Shown here piece by piece: positions 17,587 through 27,044 of a DNA stretch of 42,397 nucleotides. The stretch comes from an uncultured Bacillota bacterium. Its GTDB lineage: Bacteria > Bacillota_I > Bacilli_A > Erysipelotrichales > Erysipelotrichaceae. The translations under genes were made by a program, and so were the position numbers. How positions within the stretch are numbered: position 1 is the stretch's first letter; every line of letters starts with the position of its first letter. The notes under the pieces were generated by a model. The model saw only the letters and a list, made by a program, of their open reading frames with translations. It was not told the origin of the DNA and did no database searches. The stretch is from NCBI GenBank assembly GCA_946537295.1, contig CAMNFQ010000006.1, positions 1-42,397 of the forward strand, written 5' to 3'.

Positions 17587-19006
17587 ACCAGAAAGTCGAT
17601 CCCTTTCCCGGTTCTGATTCTACTCCATATCTAGCCTTATGAGCTTCCAAGATCGCTTTAGCTATCGCTAAACCAAGTCCTGTGGAATTGACCGTTCGAT
17701 TGAAATTCTTATCAACCTTATAATAACGATCCCAGATATAAGGTAAGGCTTCCTTAGCGATACCATTTCCATTATCAATAACTTCCAGACGCACATTATC
17801 TTCTGAATTGATGATCTTGACTGTGATCTTTGAATCATCAGGTGAATATTTTAAAGCGTTGGAAAGGTAGTTATAGATGACCTGTGAGATCTTGATCTGG
17901 TCAGCATAGACAACACAGTCATCAAGATCCAGTACCAGATTGATATTCTTCTGTTTGATGATATTGGAAAGTAACAATACAACTTTATTTGTACAATCCT
18001 TGAGATCAAAATTATCCCGGTTGATCTCAATGACACCGGATTGCAGTTTTGATAATTCCGACATATCAGTTACAAGCTTGTCGAGATATTCGCTTTCTTC
18101 AATGATGACATCCAGATGTTCATTCCTCTTCTTTGGATCATCACCGGATATATCCCTGATCATTTCGGCATATGCTTTGATCATTGTCAAAGGAGTCTTG
18201 ATATCATGTGATACATTGGCAATCAGATCCTTACGCAGATCATTGGTTTTTGACAGTTTATCAGTAGCATCATCAAGCGTTGAAGCCAGATCATTTATTT
18301 CTGAAAAGGAATTGGTTTCAAATTTGACATTGTAGTCACCATGAGCCAGTTTATTAGCCTCATCTTTCATCTTGATGATGGGACTCGAAATATTTTTGGC
18401 CAGGAAAAAGGCAACGACCAAAGCAATCACGATTACAATCAGGGCAATATAGAAATACTGATTAAGAATAAAATCAATATATGATTCCACCGGTTCAAGT
18501 GGTGTATTAAGAATCATGTAGTAATTGGCCAGATTAGTCTTGATCTGCTTGCCATACATCAGCATTTCAGTATCAGTTAGTTCTGAATACAGAGTCCTTG
18601 ATAAGGGATTTTCTTTTCTGATCATTTCAATCATCTTTTCGGGATCTTCACTGATCACAAAAGTCTCATCATTGATACTTATTTCCTTATCCAGCATACA
18701 TAATTGGCCAATGGAATCAGGAGGATAATAAATTCTGTTGCCATTTTCGTTGTAGATGATGGCACAGACATTGTTTCCAATAACGGTTCTGGCAGCTGAT
18801 TCAATATCTTTTGTTTCGACATCATCCTTAAGCAGCAGTGATTCCATGGTATTGGAGATGATGTTTACCGTATTGATTCTGTCATTACGATAATAGGGTT
18901 TGATCAAAACGACCAGCAGAAAACCCAGCAGAAGCATTATCGATATTGAAAAACCCAGAAAATACAGCCAGGTCGAAAATCTGATACCTTTGAAATTAAA
19001 CTTCAA
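17552..19006 (-). CDS. Sensor histidine kinase
   Basis: Two TMs, HAMP, LIANVSHDIKTPLTMIKAYAEM, HATPase motifs VIDNGNGI and STGLGLAIAK. Confidence 0.95.
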   Translation of the reverse strand: MKFNFKGIRFSTWLYFLGFSISIMLLLGFLLVVLIKPYYRNDRINTVNIISNTMESLLLKDDVETKDIESAARTVIGNNVCAIIYNENGNRIYYPPDSIGQLCMLDKEISINDETFVISEDPEKMIEMIRKENPLSRTLYSELTDTEMLMYGKQIKTNLANYYMILNTPLEPVESYIDFILNQYFYIALIVIVIALVVAFFLAKNISSPIIKMKDEANKLAHGDYNVKFETNSFSEINDLASTLDDATDKLSKTNDLRKDLIANVSHDIKTPLTMIKAYAEMIRDISGDDPKKRNEHLDVIIEESEYLDKLVTDMSELSKLQSGVIEINRDNFDLKDCTNKVVLLLSNIIKQKNINLVLDLDDCVVYADQIKISQVIYNYLSNALKYSPDDSKITVKIINSEDNVRLEVIDNGNGIAKEALPYIWDRYYKVDKNFNRTVNSTGLGLAIAKAILEAHKARYGVESEPGKGSTFWFELSKDYEEEH

Positions 19007-19655
19007 ATTTGTACCCCATACCTCTTACTGTCACGATGTGATCAGCGTACTTGCCAAGATCTTTACGAAGCATCTTGATATGTGTATCGATCGTTCTGTC
19101 ATCTTCGTAATAATCTGTCTCCCAGACAGCCGAAAGCAGTTTATCTCTTCCTAGAGCGATATTCTTGTTTCTGACCATGTAGATCAGCAGATCAAGTTCC
19201 TTTGGTGTCAACATGATCTTTTCACCATCTGCGCTCACACTTCTGCCATCTACGTCAATAACCAGTCCTTCAAAGATCAGCTTCTCATTGGCATGAACCG
19301 CATTTCTTTCACAGACGACCTTGATCCTGGCCATAAGCTCCTTTGGTGAAAAAGGTTTAGTCACATAATCATCAACACCAAGATCAAAAGAGAAAAGCTT
19401 GTCTTCCTCTTCCTGTCTGGCTGAAAGCATAATGATCGGAATGTTTTTAATTGCCTTGATATTCTTGCAAGCACTGAAACCATCAAGTTCCGGCATCATG
19501 ATATCCATGACGATACAGTCGTAATTATTGTTTTTGACCATCTCGATTGCGCTCTTGCCATTATTTGCCTGATCACATTCATATCCGTTAGCCTTGGCAT
19601 ATTCCATTACGACTTCTCTAATCTTTACTTCATCATCAACTATCAGTATTCTCAT
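18996..19655 (-). CDS. OmpR/PhoB-family response regulator
   Basis: Receiver DCIVMDIMMPELDGF and winged-helix LTPKELDLLIYMVRN...DDRTIDTHIKMLRKDLG. Confidence 0.95.
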   Translation of the reverse strand: MRILIVDDEVKIREVVMEYAKANGYECDQANNGKSAIEMVKNNNYDCIVMDIMMPELDGFSACKNIKAIKNIPIIMLSARQEEEDKLFSFDLGVDDYVTKPFSPKELMARIKVVCERNAVHANEKLIFEGLVIDVDGRSVSADGEKIMLTPKELDLLIYMVRNKNIALGRDKLLSAVWETDYYEDDRTIDTHIKMLRKDLGKYADHIVTVRGMGYKFEV

Positions 19656-19666
19656 CGTTTTTCCTC

Positions 19667-22600
19667 CTATAGAATCTGCAGACTTTTTGTCAGGCAGGAT
19701 GTTTCTTTTTCCATCTTTCCTTCAAACAGCACATATTTTCCTTTGCTGAGTTGGGAAGAATATTGGGCATAAAGTCTAGGCATTACCGCAAGTGATAGTG
19801 CTCCTTTGTCATCGACCAGATCGACAAAAGCCATCATATCACCCTTTCTGGTCTTGATCGCCTTGACTCTTTTGATCAGACCAAATCCTTTGACATTGCC
19901 GATACTTACAGATAAATTATACAGGCTATCTGTTTCAATATTGTATTTTTTCTTGACAGCAGAAATCGGATTGAAGCTGAAATAGAAACCCAGTACATTC
20001 TTTTCGTTTTCAGCCAGGACCATATTGTCATCATAAGCTTCTTCAATAAGTGGTGCATCATCATAATCATCCATCAAAGAAAGCTCGCCTTTATGTGTAT
20101 TGGCATACATGATGACATTATCTAATGATTTGATCATCGTGTTACGGGATAATCTGAATTCATCAAATGCACCCGCATAGATCAGATTTTCAATGACATT
20201 TTTTTCAACTGATCTGTTGGTTAGTCTTCTTACCGCATCTACATAATCCTTGAAAGGACCCTTTTCTTTTCGCTCTTCAATTATTTTGGTTGCCGAGATC
20301 GTTCCAACATCCTTACAGATACCAAAAGGCATCAGTATCTGATTATCAGAAATAATATATTCAAGATCAGAACTGTTTAAAGATATTCCTTTTACTTTCT
20401 GACCGATACTTTGACATTCAGCGATATAGTCATAGGTCTTGGATTGCGAACCGGTGACACCGTTGAGTAAAGCCTTATAGAAATAAAGCGGATAATTAGC
20501 CTTGAGATAAGCCATCTGATAAGCCACCATGGCATAGGCGACAGAATGTGACTTGTTGAAACCGTAGTTGGCAAACTCCAGGATCAAAGAATAGACTTCT
20601 GTAGAGATCTTGCGTTCATAGCCATTACGATCACAGCCATCAATGAAGTCCGCATACAGTTTTTCCAGTTCTGAAAGCTTCTTTTTTGACATCGCTTTTC
20701 TCATGATGTCAGCCTTGCCATAGCTGAAACCCGCCATGACTCTGGCGATGTTGATGATCTGTTCCTGATAGACGATGATGCCATAAGTCTCTTCAAGAAT
20801 GTTTTTGAGTGCCGGATGGATATATCTGATCTTTTCCGGATGTGCTCTGTTTTCCAGAAAAGACGGAATATTTTTCATTGGTCCCGGTCTGAATAAGGCG
20901 ATCGTCATTCCGATCTCCGCAAAATTCTCAGGTCGCATCTTTCTGATCAGATTTCTCATACCGGAAGATTCCAATTGGAATACACCTAAGACATTCACAT
21001 TCTTGATCAGATCAAATGTCTTCTTGTCATCAAGCGGGATAGTCTTTATATTGAACGGTTCCTTCTGATTGATCTCATTACAGATCTCGGCGATGATACT
21101 CAGATTCCTGAGTCCTAAAAAATCCATCTTGATCAGACCAAGTTCCTCAAGGTGTTCCATAGTATATTGAGTTGAATAGATACCTTCTTCGATCTGAATG
21201 ATCGGTACGACTTCGATCAGTTTTTTTCTTGAAAGAACGATACCGGCCGCATGAGTTGATTCATGACGTGGGAAAAATTCCAGCTTCTGACCGATCTTGA
21301 AAAGACGACGATAGCGGCTATCCGCATCGATCTTCTGCTTAAACAGCGGGATCGTTGTGTAAGCCTTGTTCAGATCCATATCAGGCGTATTAGGGATGAG
21401 TTTACATATCGCGTCGATATCTCTTACCGGATAGTTCAAAACCCTTCCTACATCCCTTAAAACCTGTCTGGCTTTAAGTGTTCCATAGGTTATGATATGA
21501 CCAACATGATCCTTGCCGTATTTGTTTTTGACATAAGAAATAACCTCATCTCTGCGATCATCCGGAAAGTCTGTATCGATATCAGGCATGGAGATCCTTT
21601 CCGGATTGAGAAATCTTTCAAAGATCAGTCCATATTTCAAAGGATCGATATCCGTTATACCCAGACAATAGGAAACTAATGATCCGGCTGCCGAACCTCT
21701 TCCCGGTCCGACCATGATACCATTCTTCTTGGCATAAAGAATAAAATCATAGACAATCAGAAAATAATCTTCAAAATGCATCCTGATAATGACAGATAGT
21801 TCATAATCCAGTCTTTGACTATAATCTTTATCTTCTTTATTCTTTAGTCTTCTTCTTAAACCTTCCTTACATAACAGAACAAGGTAATCCTTTGATGAAA
21901 TTCCCTTACCATTTTCATATAACGGAAGTGAGGTGCTGTATTTAAGTTCAACATTGCATCTAGATGCCAGAAGATCAGCATTGATCAGTTCATCATTTTC
22001 ATATAGTGCATCATATTCATTCTTATCAAGTAAGTGTCGGCCGCTTTCATAGACCATATCATTTTCATCCAACGTCTTCTTGTCTCTGATACATTTCAAG
22101 ACATTGAATTCTTCATAATCATCCCGATCAAGATAGAAAGTCCTGTTCAAGGCGATCATCATGATCTTATTCTGCTTAAGAAAAGGTCTTAGGATATTAT
22201 CTCTTTGAACATTAGCGGAAATATCATGATCCATCAGCCCGACTACATATTCGCCAAACATTTCGTTCTGGATCTTAAGTCCTTCCATAAGATCCTTCTT
22301 CATATCGACATAGTAGGTCAAAGGCATATTATCAGATAAAAGACAAAGCAGATTGCCTTTGCGATAACTGTTTAATGTCTCAAGATCGATCTGTTTTATC
22401 TCACTTGTGCAGATCAGACTGGATAAGGCCATAAGATTAAGAAAACCTTCATCATTTCGGGCGTAAAGGATCATCGTATAGAGTCTGTCTTCATGGCGAA
22501 CATCAAATTCCAGACCAAAAACAGGCTTGATCCCCTGCTTGCGACAAGCCTTCATAAAAGCCATTGCGCCTGATAAGACAAAGCGATCGACCAGACCAAG

Positions 22601-22702
22601 ATGAGTATAGGAATACTTTTTTCCATAAGAAACGATGCCTTCAATCGTACACATGGACGAAAGCAGACTGTAGACGCTTCTTATATATAAAGGACTGCTC
22701 AT
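19667..22702 (-). CDS. dnaE: DNA polymerase III subunit alpha
   Basis: 1011 aa; PHP domain, GPGRGSAAGSLVSYCLGITDIDPLKY, PDIDTDFPDDRRDEVI. Confidence 0.96.
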   Translation of the reverse strand: MSSPLYIRSVYSLLSSMCTIEGIVSYGKKYSYTHLGLVDRFVLSGAMAFMKACRKQGIKPVFGLEFDVRHEDRLYTMILYARNDEGFLNLMALSSLICTSEIKQIDLETLNSYRKGNLLCLLSDNMPLTYYVDMKKDLMEGLKIQNEMFGEYVVGLMDHDISANVQRDNILRPFLKQNKIMMIALNRTFYLDRDDYEEFNVLKCIRDKKTLDENDMVYESGRHLLDKNEYDALYENDELINADLLASRCNVELKYSTSLPLYENGKGISSKDYLVLLCKEGLRRRLKNKEDKDYSQRLDYELSVIIRMHFEDYFLIVYDFILYAKKNGIMVGPGRGSAAGSLVSYCLGITDIDPLKYGLIFERFLNPERISMPDIDTDFPDDRRDEVISYVKNKYGKDHVGHIITYGTLKARQVLRDVGRVLNYPVRDIDAICKLIPNTPDMDLNKAYTTIPLFKQKIDADSRYRRLFKIGQKLEFFPRHESTHAAGIVLSRKKLIEVVPIIQIEEGIYSTQYTMEHLEELGLIKMDFLGLRNLSIIAEICNEINQKEPFNIKTIPLDDKKTFDLIKNVNVLGVFQLESSGMRNLIRKMRPENFAEIGMTIALFRPGPMKNIPSFLENRAHPEKIRYIHPALKNILEETYGIIVYQEQIINIARVMAGFSYGKADIMRKAMSKKKLSELEKLYADFIDGCDRNGYERKISTEVYSLILEFANYGFNKSHSVAYAMVAYQMAYLKANYPLYFYKALLNGVTGSQSKTYDYIAECQSIGQKVKGISLNSSDLEYIISDNQILMPFGICKDVGTISATKIIEERKEKGPFKDYVDAVRRLTNRSVEKNVIENLIYAGAFDEFRLSRNTMIKSLDNVIMYANTHKGELSLMDDYDDAPLIEEAYDDNMVLAENEKNVLGFYFSFNPISAVKKKYNIETDSLYNLSVSIGNVKGFGLIKRVKAIKTRKGDMMAFVDLVDDKGALSLAVMPRLYAQYSSQLSKGKYVLFEGKMEKETSCLTKSLQIL

Positions 22703-22748
22703 ATAATCATTATACTTTATTGTGAAAGACGAAGATGCTAAAATAAAA

Positions 22749-22767
22749 ATACACCCAGGGGGGGTAT
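22749..22767 (+). promoter_or_regulatory. Candidate CsoR operator overlapping the copA ribosome-binding region
   Basis: ATACACCC-AGG-GGGGGTAT; arms match 7 of 8; immediately upstream of copA in an operon that encodes CsoR. Confidence 0.6.
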
Positions 22768-22769
22768 AT

Positions 22770-25109
22770 ATGGAAAAGACTTATGAAGTAAAAGGAATGA
22801 CTTGCGTTATCTGTAAAGGTAATGTTGAAAAAGCTCTGAAAAACACCAAAGGAGTAAGTGAATGTAAGGTTAACCTGCTGGAAAATGAGGCCTTGGTAAA
22901 CTATGATCCCGAAAGTGTCAGTGAAGAACAGCTGGCCAAAGCTGTAAAAGATGCCGGTTACGAACTTGTTATCCATAAACGCAACCAGATCGATACTGCC
23001 AAGATCATTATGATCATTTCGATCATCCTTACTTTCGTCCTTATGTATTTTTCCATGGGACATATGTTTGGTATTCACATTCCGGAATATGGAAAGTATG
23101 TACAGCTTGTCTTATCAAGCATAATAATCTTACTTAATATTCACTACTATCGTTCCGGTTTCAGATCGCTGTTCAAGCTTTCACCAAACATGGATTCGCT
23201 AGTCTCCATATCTTCCTTTGTTTCATATATCTATTCATTATTTGTGCTGTTTTCTAATAAGAGTGGCTATCATCTTTATTTTGAAACAGCAGCTATGGTT
23301 CTGGTGATCGTTTCGATTGGTAAATATATCGAAGGAAGCAATAAAAAGAAAGCTACAAAAACTATCAGGGGTCTGGCCACTCTCATCCCGATGCAGGCCA
23401 ATCTGTATAAAGATGATAAAATCGAGATCATTCCAATTGATGATCTGAAAGTTGGCGATCTTGTGATCGTCAAACCGGGTGAATCGATCCCACAGGATGG
23501 TGTAATAGTCTCAGGTAGATCTTCGATCAATGAATCAATGATCACAGGCGAATCAATGCCGGTAAATAAAGGTGAAAATGATGAGGTCATTGGTGGAACC
23601 GTCAACATAAACGGAGAGATCTGTGTCCGTATCAGTAAAAATCCTGCACAGACAACTCTTTCCAAAATCATATCTTTGACCAAACAGGCAACGATGTCCA
23701 AGATTCCAATCGAAAGATTCGCGGACAGAATCTCAAATTATTTTGTCTTTTCAGTTATGGCTATCGCTCTAGCGACATTCATTATCTGGATGGTAGCTTC
23801 CAAAGATCTTGAAAAAGCACTTAATTTTGCTTTATCAGTCCTGGTCATCTCTTGTCCATGTGCATTGGGTCTGGCAACACCGGCTGCCGTCATGGTGGCA
23901 ACAGGAAATGCTGCCAATAATGGTGTACTGATCAAAAATCCAGAGATCCTGGAAGTATGTGGTGATCTTAAATATGTAGTGCTTGATAAAACAGGAACCC
24001 TGACCAGAAATAAATTATCGATCGTTGATACTAAAGAGTATGATGATCGTTTCATCAATGTCATCTCATCTTTGGAAAAACGTTCCAATCATCCGATCGC
24101 TAAAGCAATCAATGAACTCTATCCTGATGGAAATCTGAACTTTGATGATTTCGAACAGATCTCTTCTGAAGGATTATTGGCACACATTGATTCTCATAGC
24201 TATTATGCCGGTAATCAGAAACTCATAAACAGATTCACCAGTATACCTGAAGCTGATCTTAAATATGCCCAAGAAAACAATTATTCCTTCATTGCGGTAG
24301 GATGTGATGAAAAACTGCTTGGTATCGTCTATCTGGCGGATATCCTCAAAGATACTTCCCTTATGGCCATAAGTTCATTGAAAAAACGCAAAGTTACACC
24401 AATCATGTGTACAGGTGACAATGAATTAACTGCCAAAAATATCGCCAAGAAACTTGGTATTGATAATTATCTTGCAGCCGTAACACCACAAGATAAAAAC
24501 AGACTCGTAAATGAAAAGAAAAAAGAAGGCAAAGTCGCCATGGTTGGCGATGGTGTAAACGATGCAATTGCCCTATCAAGTGCTGATGTCTCATTTGCGG
24601 TAGCCAATGGTACCGATATCGCCTACGCCAGCAGCGATGTTGTATTGATGTCCAACAGTATTCTGGATGTTTCCTTCATGATCGATCTGGCTCGTAAAAC
24701 CATGAGTATCATCAAACAGAATCTGTTCTGGGCTCTGTTCTATAATGCTTTATTTATTCCATTAGCTGCCGGAGCCTTATATAAACCATTTAATCTGTCG
24801 CTCAATCCAATGATTGGAGCGATCACGATGTCTATAAGTTCAATCTTTGTTCTGAGCAACTCACTCAGAATCAATTCAATCAAGAAGGAGGAGATCAAAA
24901 CTATGAACAAGACTGTATCAATCGATGGCATGATGTGCATGCATTGTGTTGCCCATGTAGAGGAGGCTTTAAAAAATCTCGGTGCAGATGTCAGAGTCTC
25001 ACTTGAAGACAATAAAGCTTATCTGAATAACACTGCATTAAGTGATGAACAGATCAAAGATGCCATCAGCAGTGCCGGATACACTGTAACAGATATTACC
25101 AATGACTAA
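22770..25109 (+). CDS. copA: Copper-translocating P1B-type ATPase with N- and C-terminal HMA domains
   Basis: N-terminal GMTCVIC HMA, SCPCALGLATP (CPC), DKTGT, GDGVNDAIAL, C-terminal GMMCMHC HMA. Start trimmed to MEKTYEVKGMTC at 22770. Confidence 0.94.
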   Translation: MEKTYEVKGMTCVICKGNVEKALKNTKGVSECKVNLLENEALVNYDPESVSEEQLAKAVKDAGYELVIHKRNQIDTAKIIMIISIILTFVLMYFSMGHMFGIHIPEYGKYVQLVLSSIIILLNIHYYRSGFRSLFKLSPNMDSLVSISSFVSYIYSLFVLFSNKSGYHLYFETAAMVLVIVSIGKYIEGSNKKKATKTIRGLATLIPMQANLYKDDKIEIIPIDDLKVGDLVIVKPGESIPQDGVIVSGRSSINESMITGESMPVNKGENDEVIGGTVNINGEICVRISKNPAQTTLSKIISLTKQATMSKIPIERFADRISNYFVFSVMAIALATFIIWMVASKDLEKALNFALSVLVISCPCALGLATPAAVMVATGNAANNGVLIKNPEILEVCGDLKYVVLDKTGTLTRNKLSIVDTKEYDDRFINVISSLEKRSNHPIAKAINELYPDGNLNFDDFEQISSEGLLAHIDSHSYYAGNQKLINRFTSIPEADLKYAQENNYSFIAVGCDEKLLGIVYLADILKDTSLMAISSLKKRKVTPIMCTGDNELTAKNIAKKLGIDNYLAAVTPQDKNRLVNEKKKEGKVAMVGDGVNDAIALSSADVSFAVANGTDIAYASSDVVLMSNSILDVSFMIDLARKTMSIIKQNLFWALFYNALFIPLAAGALYKPFNLSLNPMIGAITMSISSIFVLSNSLRINSIKKEEIKTMNKTVSIDGMMCMHCVAHVEEALKNLGADVRVSLEDNKAYLNNTALSDEQIKDAISSAGYTVTDITND
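24903..25109 (+). CDS. Possible internally initiated CopZ-like chaperone (in frame within copA)
   Basis: ATG at 24903 preceded by AAGAAGGAGGAG; yields 68 aa MNKTVSIDGMMCMHCVAHVEEALKNLGADVRVSLEDNKAYLNNTALSDEQIKDAISSAGYTVTDITND. Confidence 0.5.
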   Translation: MNKTVSIDGMMCMHCVAHVEEALKNLGADVRVSLEDNKAYLNNTALSDEQIKDAISSAGYTVTDITND

Positions 25110-25359
25110 GGATCATGATCTGGTAAAAAAGTATCTGACCATTGCGAAAGGACAGCTTGAAGGTATTATTAAAATGGTTGAAGAAGACAGATATTGTCTT
25201 GATATATCTGATCAGCTCATGGCAACCAGAGCGCTGTTAAAAAAGACCAACAATCTGATCCTTAAGAATCATATCGACAATTGTGTCAGAAACGCCATCA
25301 AGAATGGTGATGAAGCAAAAGTTGATGAAGTAATAAAGGCCTTGGAGAAACAAATCTGA
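25102..25359 (+). CDS. csoR: CsoR-family copper-sensing transcriptional repressor
   Basis: 85 aa DUF156; Cys in YCLDISDQ and HIDNCV (C-H-C ligand set). Confidence 0.88.
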   Translation: MTKDHDLVKKYLTIAKGQLEGIIKMVEEDRYCLDISDQLMATRALLKKTNNLILKNHIDNCVRNAIKNGDEAKVDEVIKALEKQI

Positions 25360-25382
25360 GGCTTTTGTTTTATAATGAACTT

Positions 25383-26417
25383 ATGAATAGATTACAGACC
25401 AGACCGATCAAAGTCGGTTCCGTACAGATTGGTGGACAGAACAAAGTCGTCATCCAGTCCATGACCAATACCAAAACAAAAGATGTAGATGCTACCGTAA
25501 AACAGATACTGAGACTTCAGGAAGCAGGATGTGAGATCATCAGAGTTGCCATCCTTGATATGGAAGATGCTATCGCTGTTAAAGACATCAAGAAACAGAT
25601 TGCTATTCCTTTAGTTTCAGATATTCATTTTAATCCTGATTTTGCCTTACAGGCTATCAGATCAGGAACTGATAAGATCAGACTCAATCCTGGCAATATT
25701 GAAGATGAAGACAAGATCAAAGAGATCGTCAATCTTTGCAAGGAAAGAAATATTCCGATCAGGATCGGTATCAACGCCGGCAGTCTGAACAAGAAATACA
25801 AGCATTCCGAAGAAGCGATGATTGAATCAGCAAAAGATCATCTAAGAATCCTGGAAGCACTGGATTTTCATGATATCTGCCTCTCATTCAAATCATCTGA
25901 TCCACTTGAATGTATCAAGGCCTATAACCTGGCAGCCAATACCTTCCCTTATCCGCTTCATCTGGGAGTAACTGAAGCCGGAGGACTGCTCAATTCAACG
26001 ATCAAATCATCATTGGCCCTTGGAAATCTTTTACTGGATGGCATTGGTGATACCATCAGGATCTCGATCTCTGATGATCCGATCGAAGAAGTAAAAGTCG
26101 CCAAGAAGCTCTTAAGAGCCTGTGGATTAAAAAAAGATGTGGCAAATCTCATCTCCTGTCCAACCTGTGGCAGGATTCAATACGATATGCTTCCGATTGT
26201 AAAAGAAATGGAAGCTTATCTGGAAAATATCAACAAGGATGTATCTGTCGCTATAATGGGCTGTCCAGTCAATGGACCACAGGAAGCTTCACGTGCTGAT
26301 ATCGGGGTAGCTGGAGGAAAGGATTCAGCAATCCTCTTCAAGAAAGGCAAGATCGTCAGAGCCATTCCTCAGGATAAGATAATCGAAACACTAAAAGAAG
26401 AGATCGAAAAAATCTAA
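25383..26417 (+). CDS. ispG: 4-hydroxy-3-methylbut-2-en-1-yl diphosphate synthase
   Basis: VQSMTNTKTKDV, SCPTCGR, MGCPVNGPQEA. Start trimmed to MNRLQTRPIKVG. Confidence 0.95.
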   Translation: MNRLQTRPIKVGSVQIGGQNKVVIQSMTNTKTKDVDATVKQILRLQEAGCEIIRVAILDMEDAIAVKDIKKQIAIPLVSDIHFNPDFALQAIRSGTDKIRLNPGNIEDEDKIKEIVNLCKERNIPIRIGINAGSLNKKYKHSEEAMIESAKDHLRILEALDFHDICLSFKSSDPLECIKAYNLAANTFPYPLHLGVTEAGGLLNSTIKSSLALGNLLLDGIGDTIRISISDDPIEEVKVAKKLLRACGLKKDVANLISCPTCGRIQYDMLPIVKEMEAYLENINKDVSVAIMGCPVNGPQEASRADIGVAGGKDSAILFKKGKIVRAIPQDKIIETLKEEIEKI

Positions 26418-26444
26418 AAAGTTCTGAATAGTCAGAACTTTTTT
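26416..26444. terminator. Bidirectional terminator between ispG and the convergent membrane-protein gene
   Basis: AAAAAGTTCTGA-atag-TCAGAACTTTTTT; overlaps the 3' ends of both CDSs. Confidence 0.8.
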
Positions 26445-26962
26445 AGTACTGCTGTTTTTGTAATGCTGGAGTATCTGCCTATCAACCATTTATAAGCATA
26501 ACTGTAGAGCATCGGCAGCAGATAAGGTAAGAAGATGAATGACTCCATCAGAAACAGATTGGATTTCTTAAATAAGCTGTAATCAGCATCGGGAACGATG
26601 AAGATCACCAGAGAAAGGACAGCACATGCTACAAGAATAACTGATAACATTGGAAGGACGGATTTATTCCTGATCGCATAATAATACTCGTTTGTCGCTG
26701 CGGCGTTGATGATCACGATAGCCATGAACATATACAGGTCAGGGAAAAAGTATGGAATAGTACCAGTATGAAGTTCAGAAAGAACAAGGTCATACATGAT
26801 CAGAAAGAGAATGATACATCTTTTATGATCAGCCTCACACCTGATCATAAGGATCACAGTTCCACTTATACCAATAAGCATAGCAATTAAGGCATAGCCA
26901 TTAAGGTACATACACCAGGCAACGATCATTAACCAGAGATTTCCAATAAGAGTCTTTTTCAT
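26432..26962 (-). CDS. Uncharacterised polytopic membrane protein
   Basis: 176 aa, several hydrophobic segments; no family recognised. RBS AGGAGG upstream of its ATG. Confidence 0.75.
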   Translation of the reverse strand: MKKTLIGNLWLMIVAWCMYLNGYALIAMLIGISGTVILMIRCEADHKRCIILFLIMYDLVLSELHTGTIPYFFPDLYMFMAIVIINAAATNEYYYAIRNKSVLPMLSVILVACAVLSLVIFIVPDADYSLFKKSNLFLMESFIFLPYLLPMLYSYAYKWLIGRYSSITKTAVLKKF

Positions 26963-27009
26963 CTTTTTCTTACCTCCTGATTACATGATAGTATTATTGT
27001 ATTTCTGTA

Positions 27010-27038
27010 TTGTCCAAATATTTGGACAGTAATATAAT
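27010..27038 (+). promoter_or_regulatory. Divergent promoter/operator region of the WYL regulator
   Basis: Perfect palindrome TGTCCAAATATTTGGACA (27011-27028); plus-strand TTGTCC-N17-TATAAT (27033-27038); minus-strand TGGACA-N17-TACTAT. Confidence 0.7.
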
Positions 27039-27044
27039 TATTCT

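Noticed and set aside
22702-22748. Specific -35/-10 assignment for copA
   Set aside because: Best matches (TTGTGA, TAAAAT) have a spacer that is too short (13 nt); could not support a promoter call.
22710-23078. 122-aa minus-strand ORF opposite copA N-terminus
   Set aside because: Antisense to a clear CopA reading frame.
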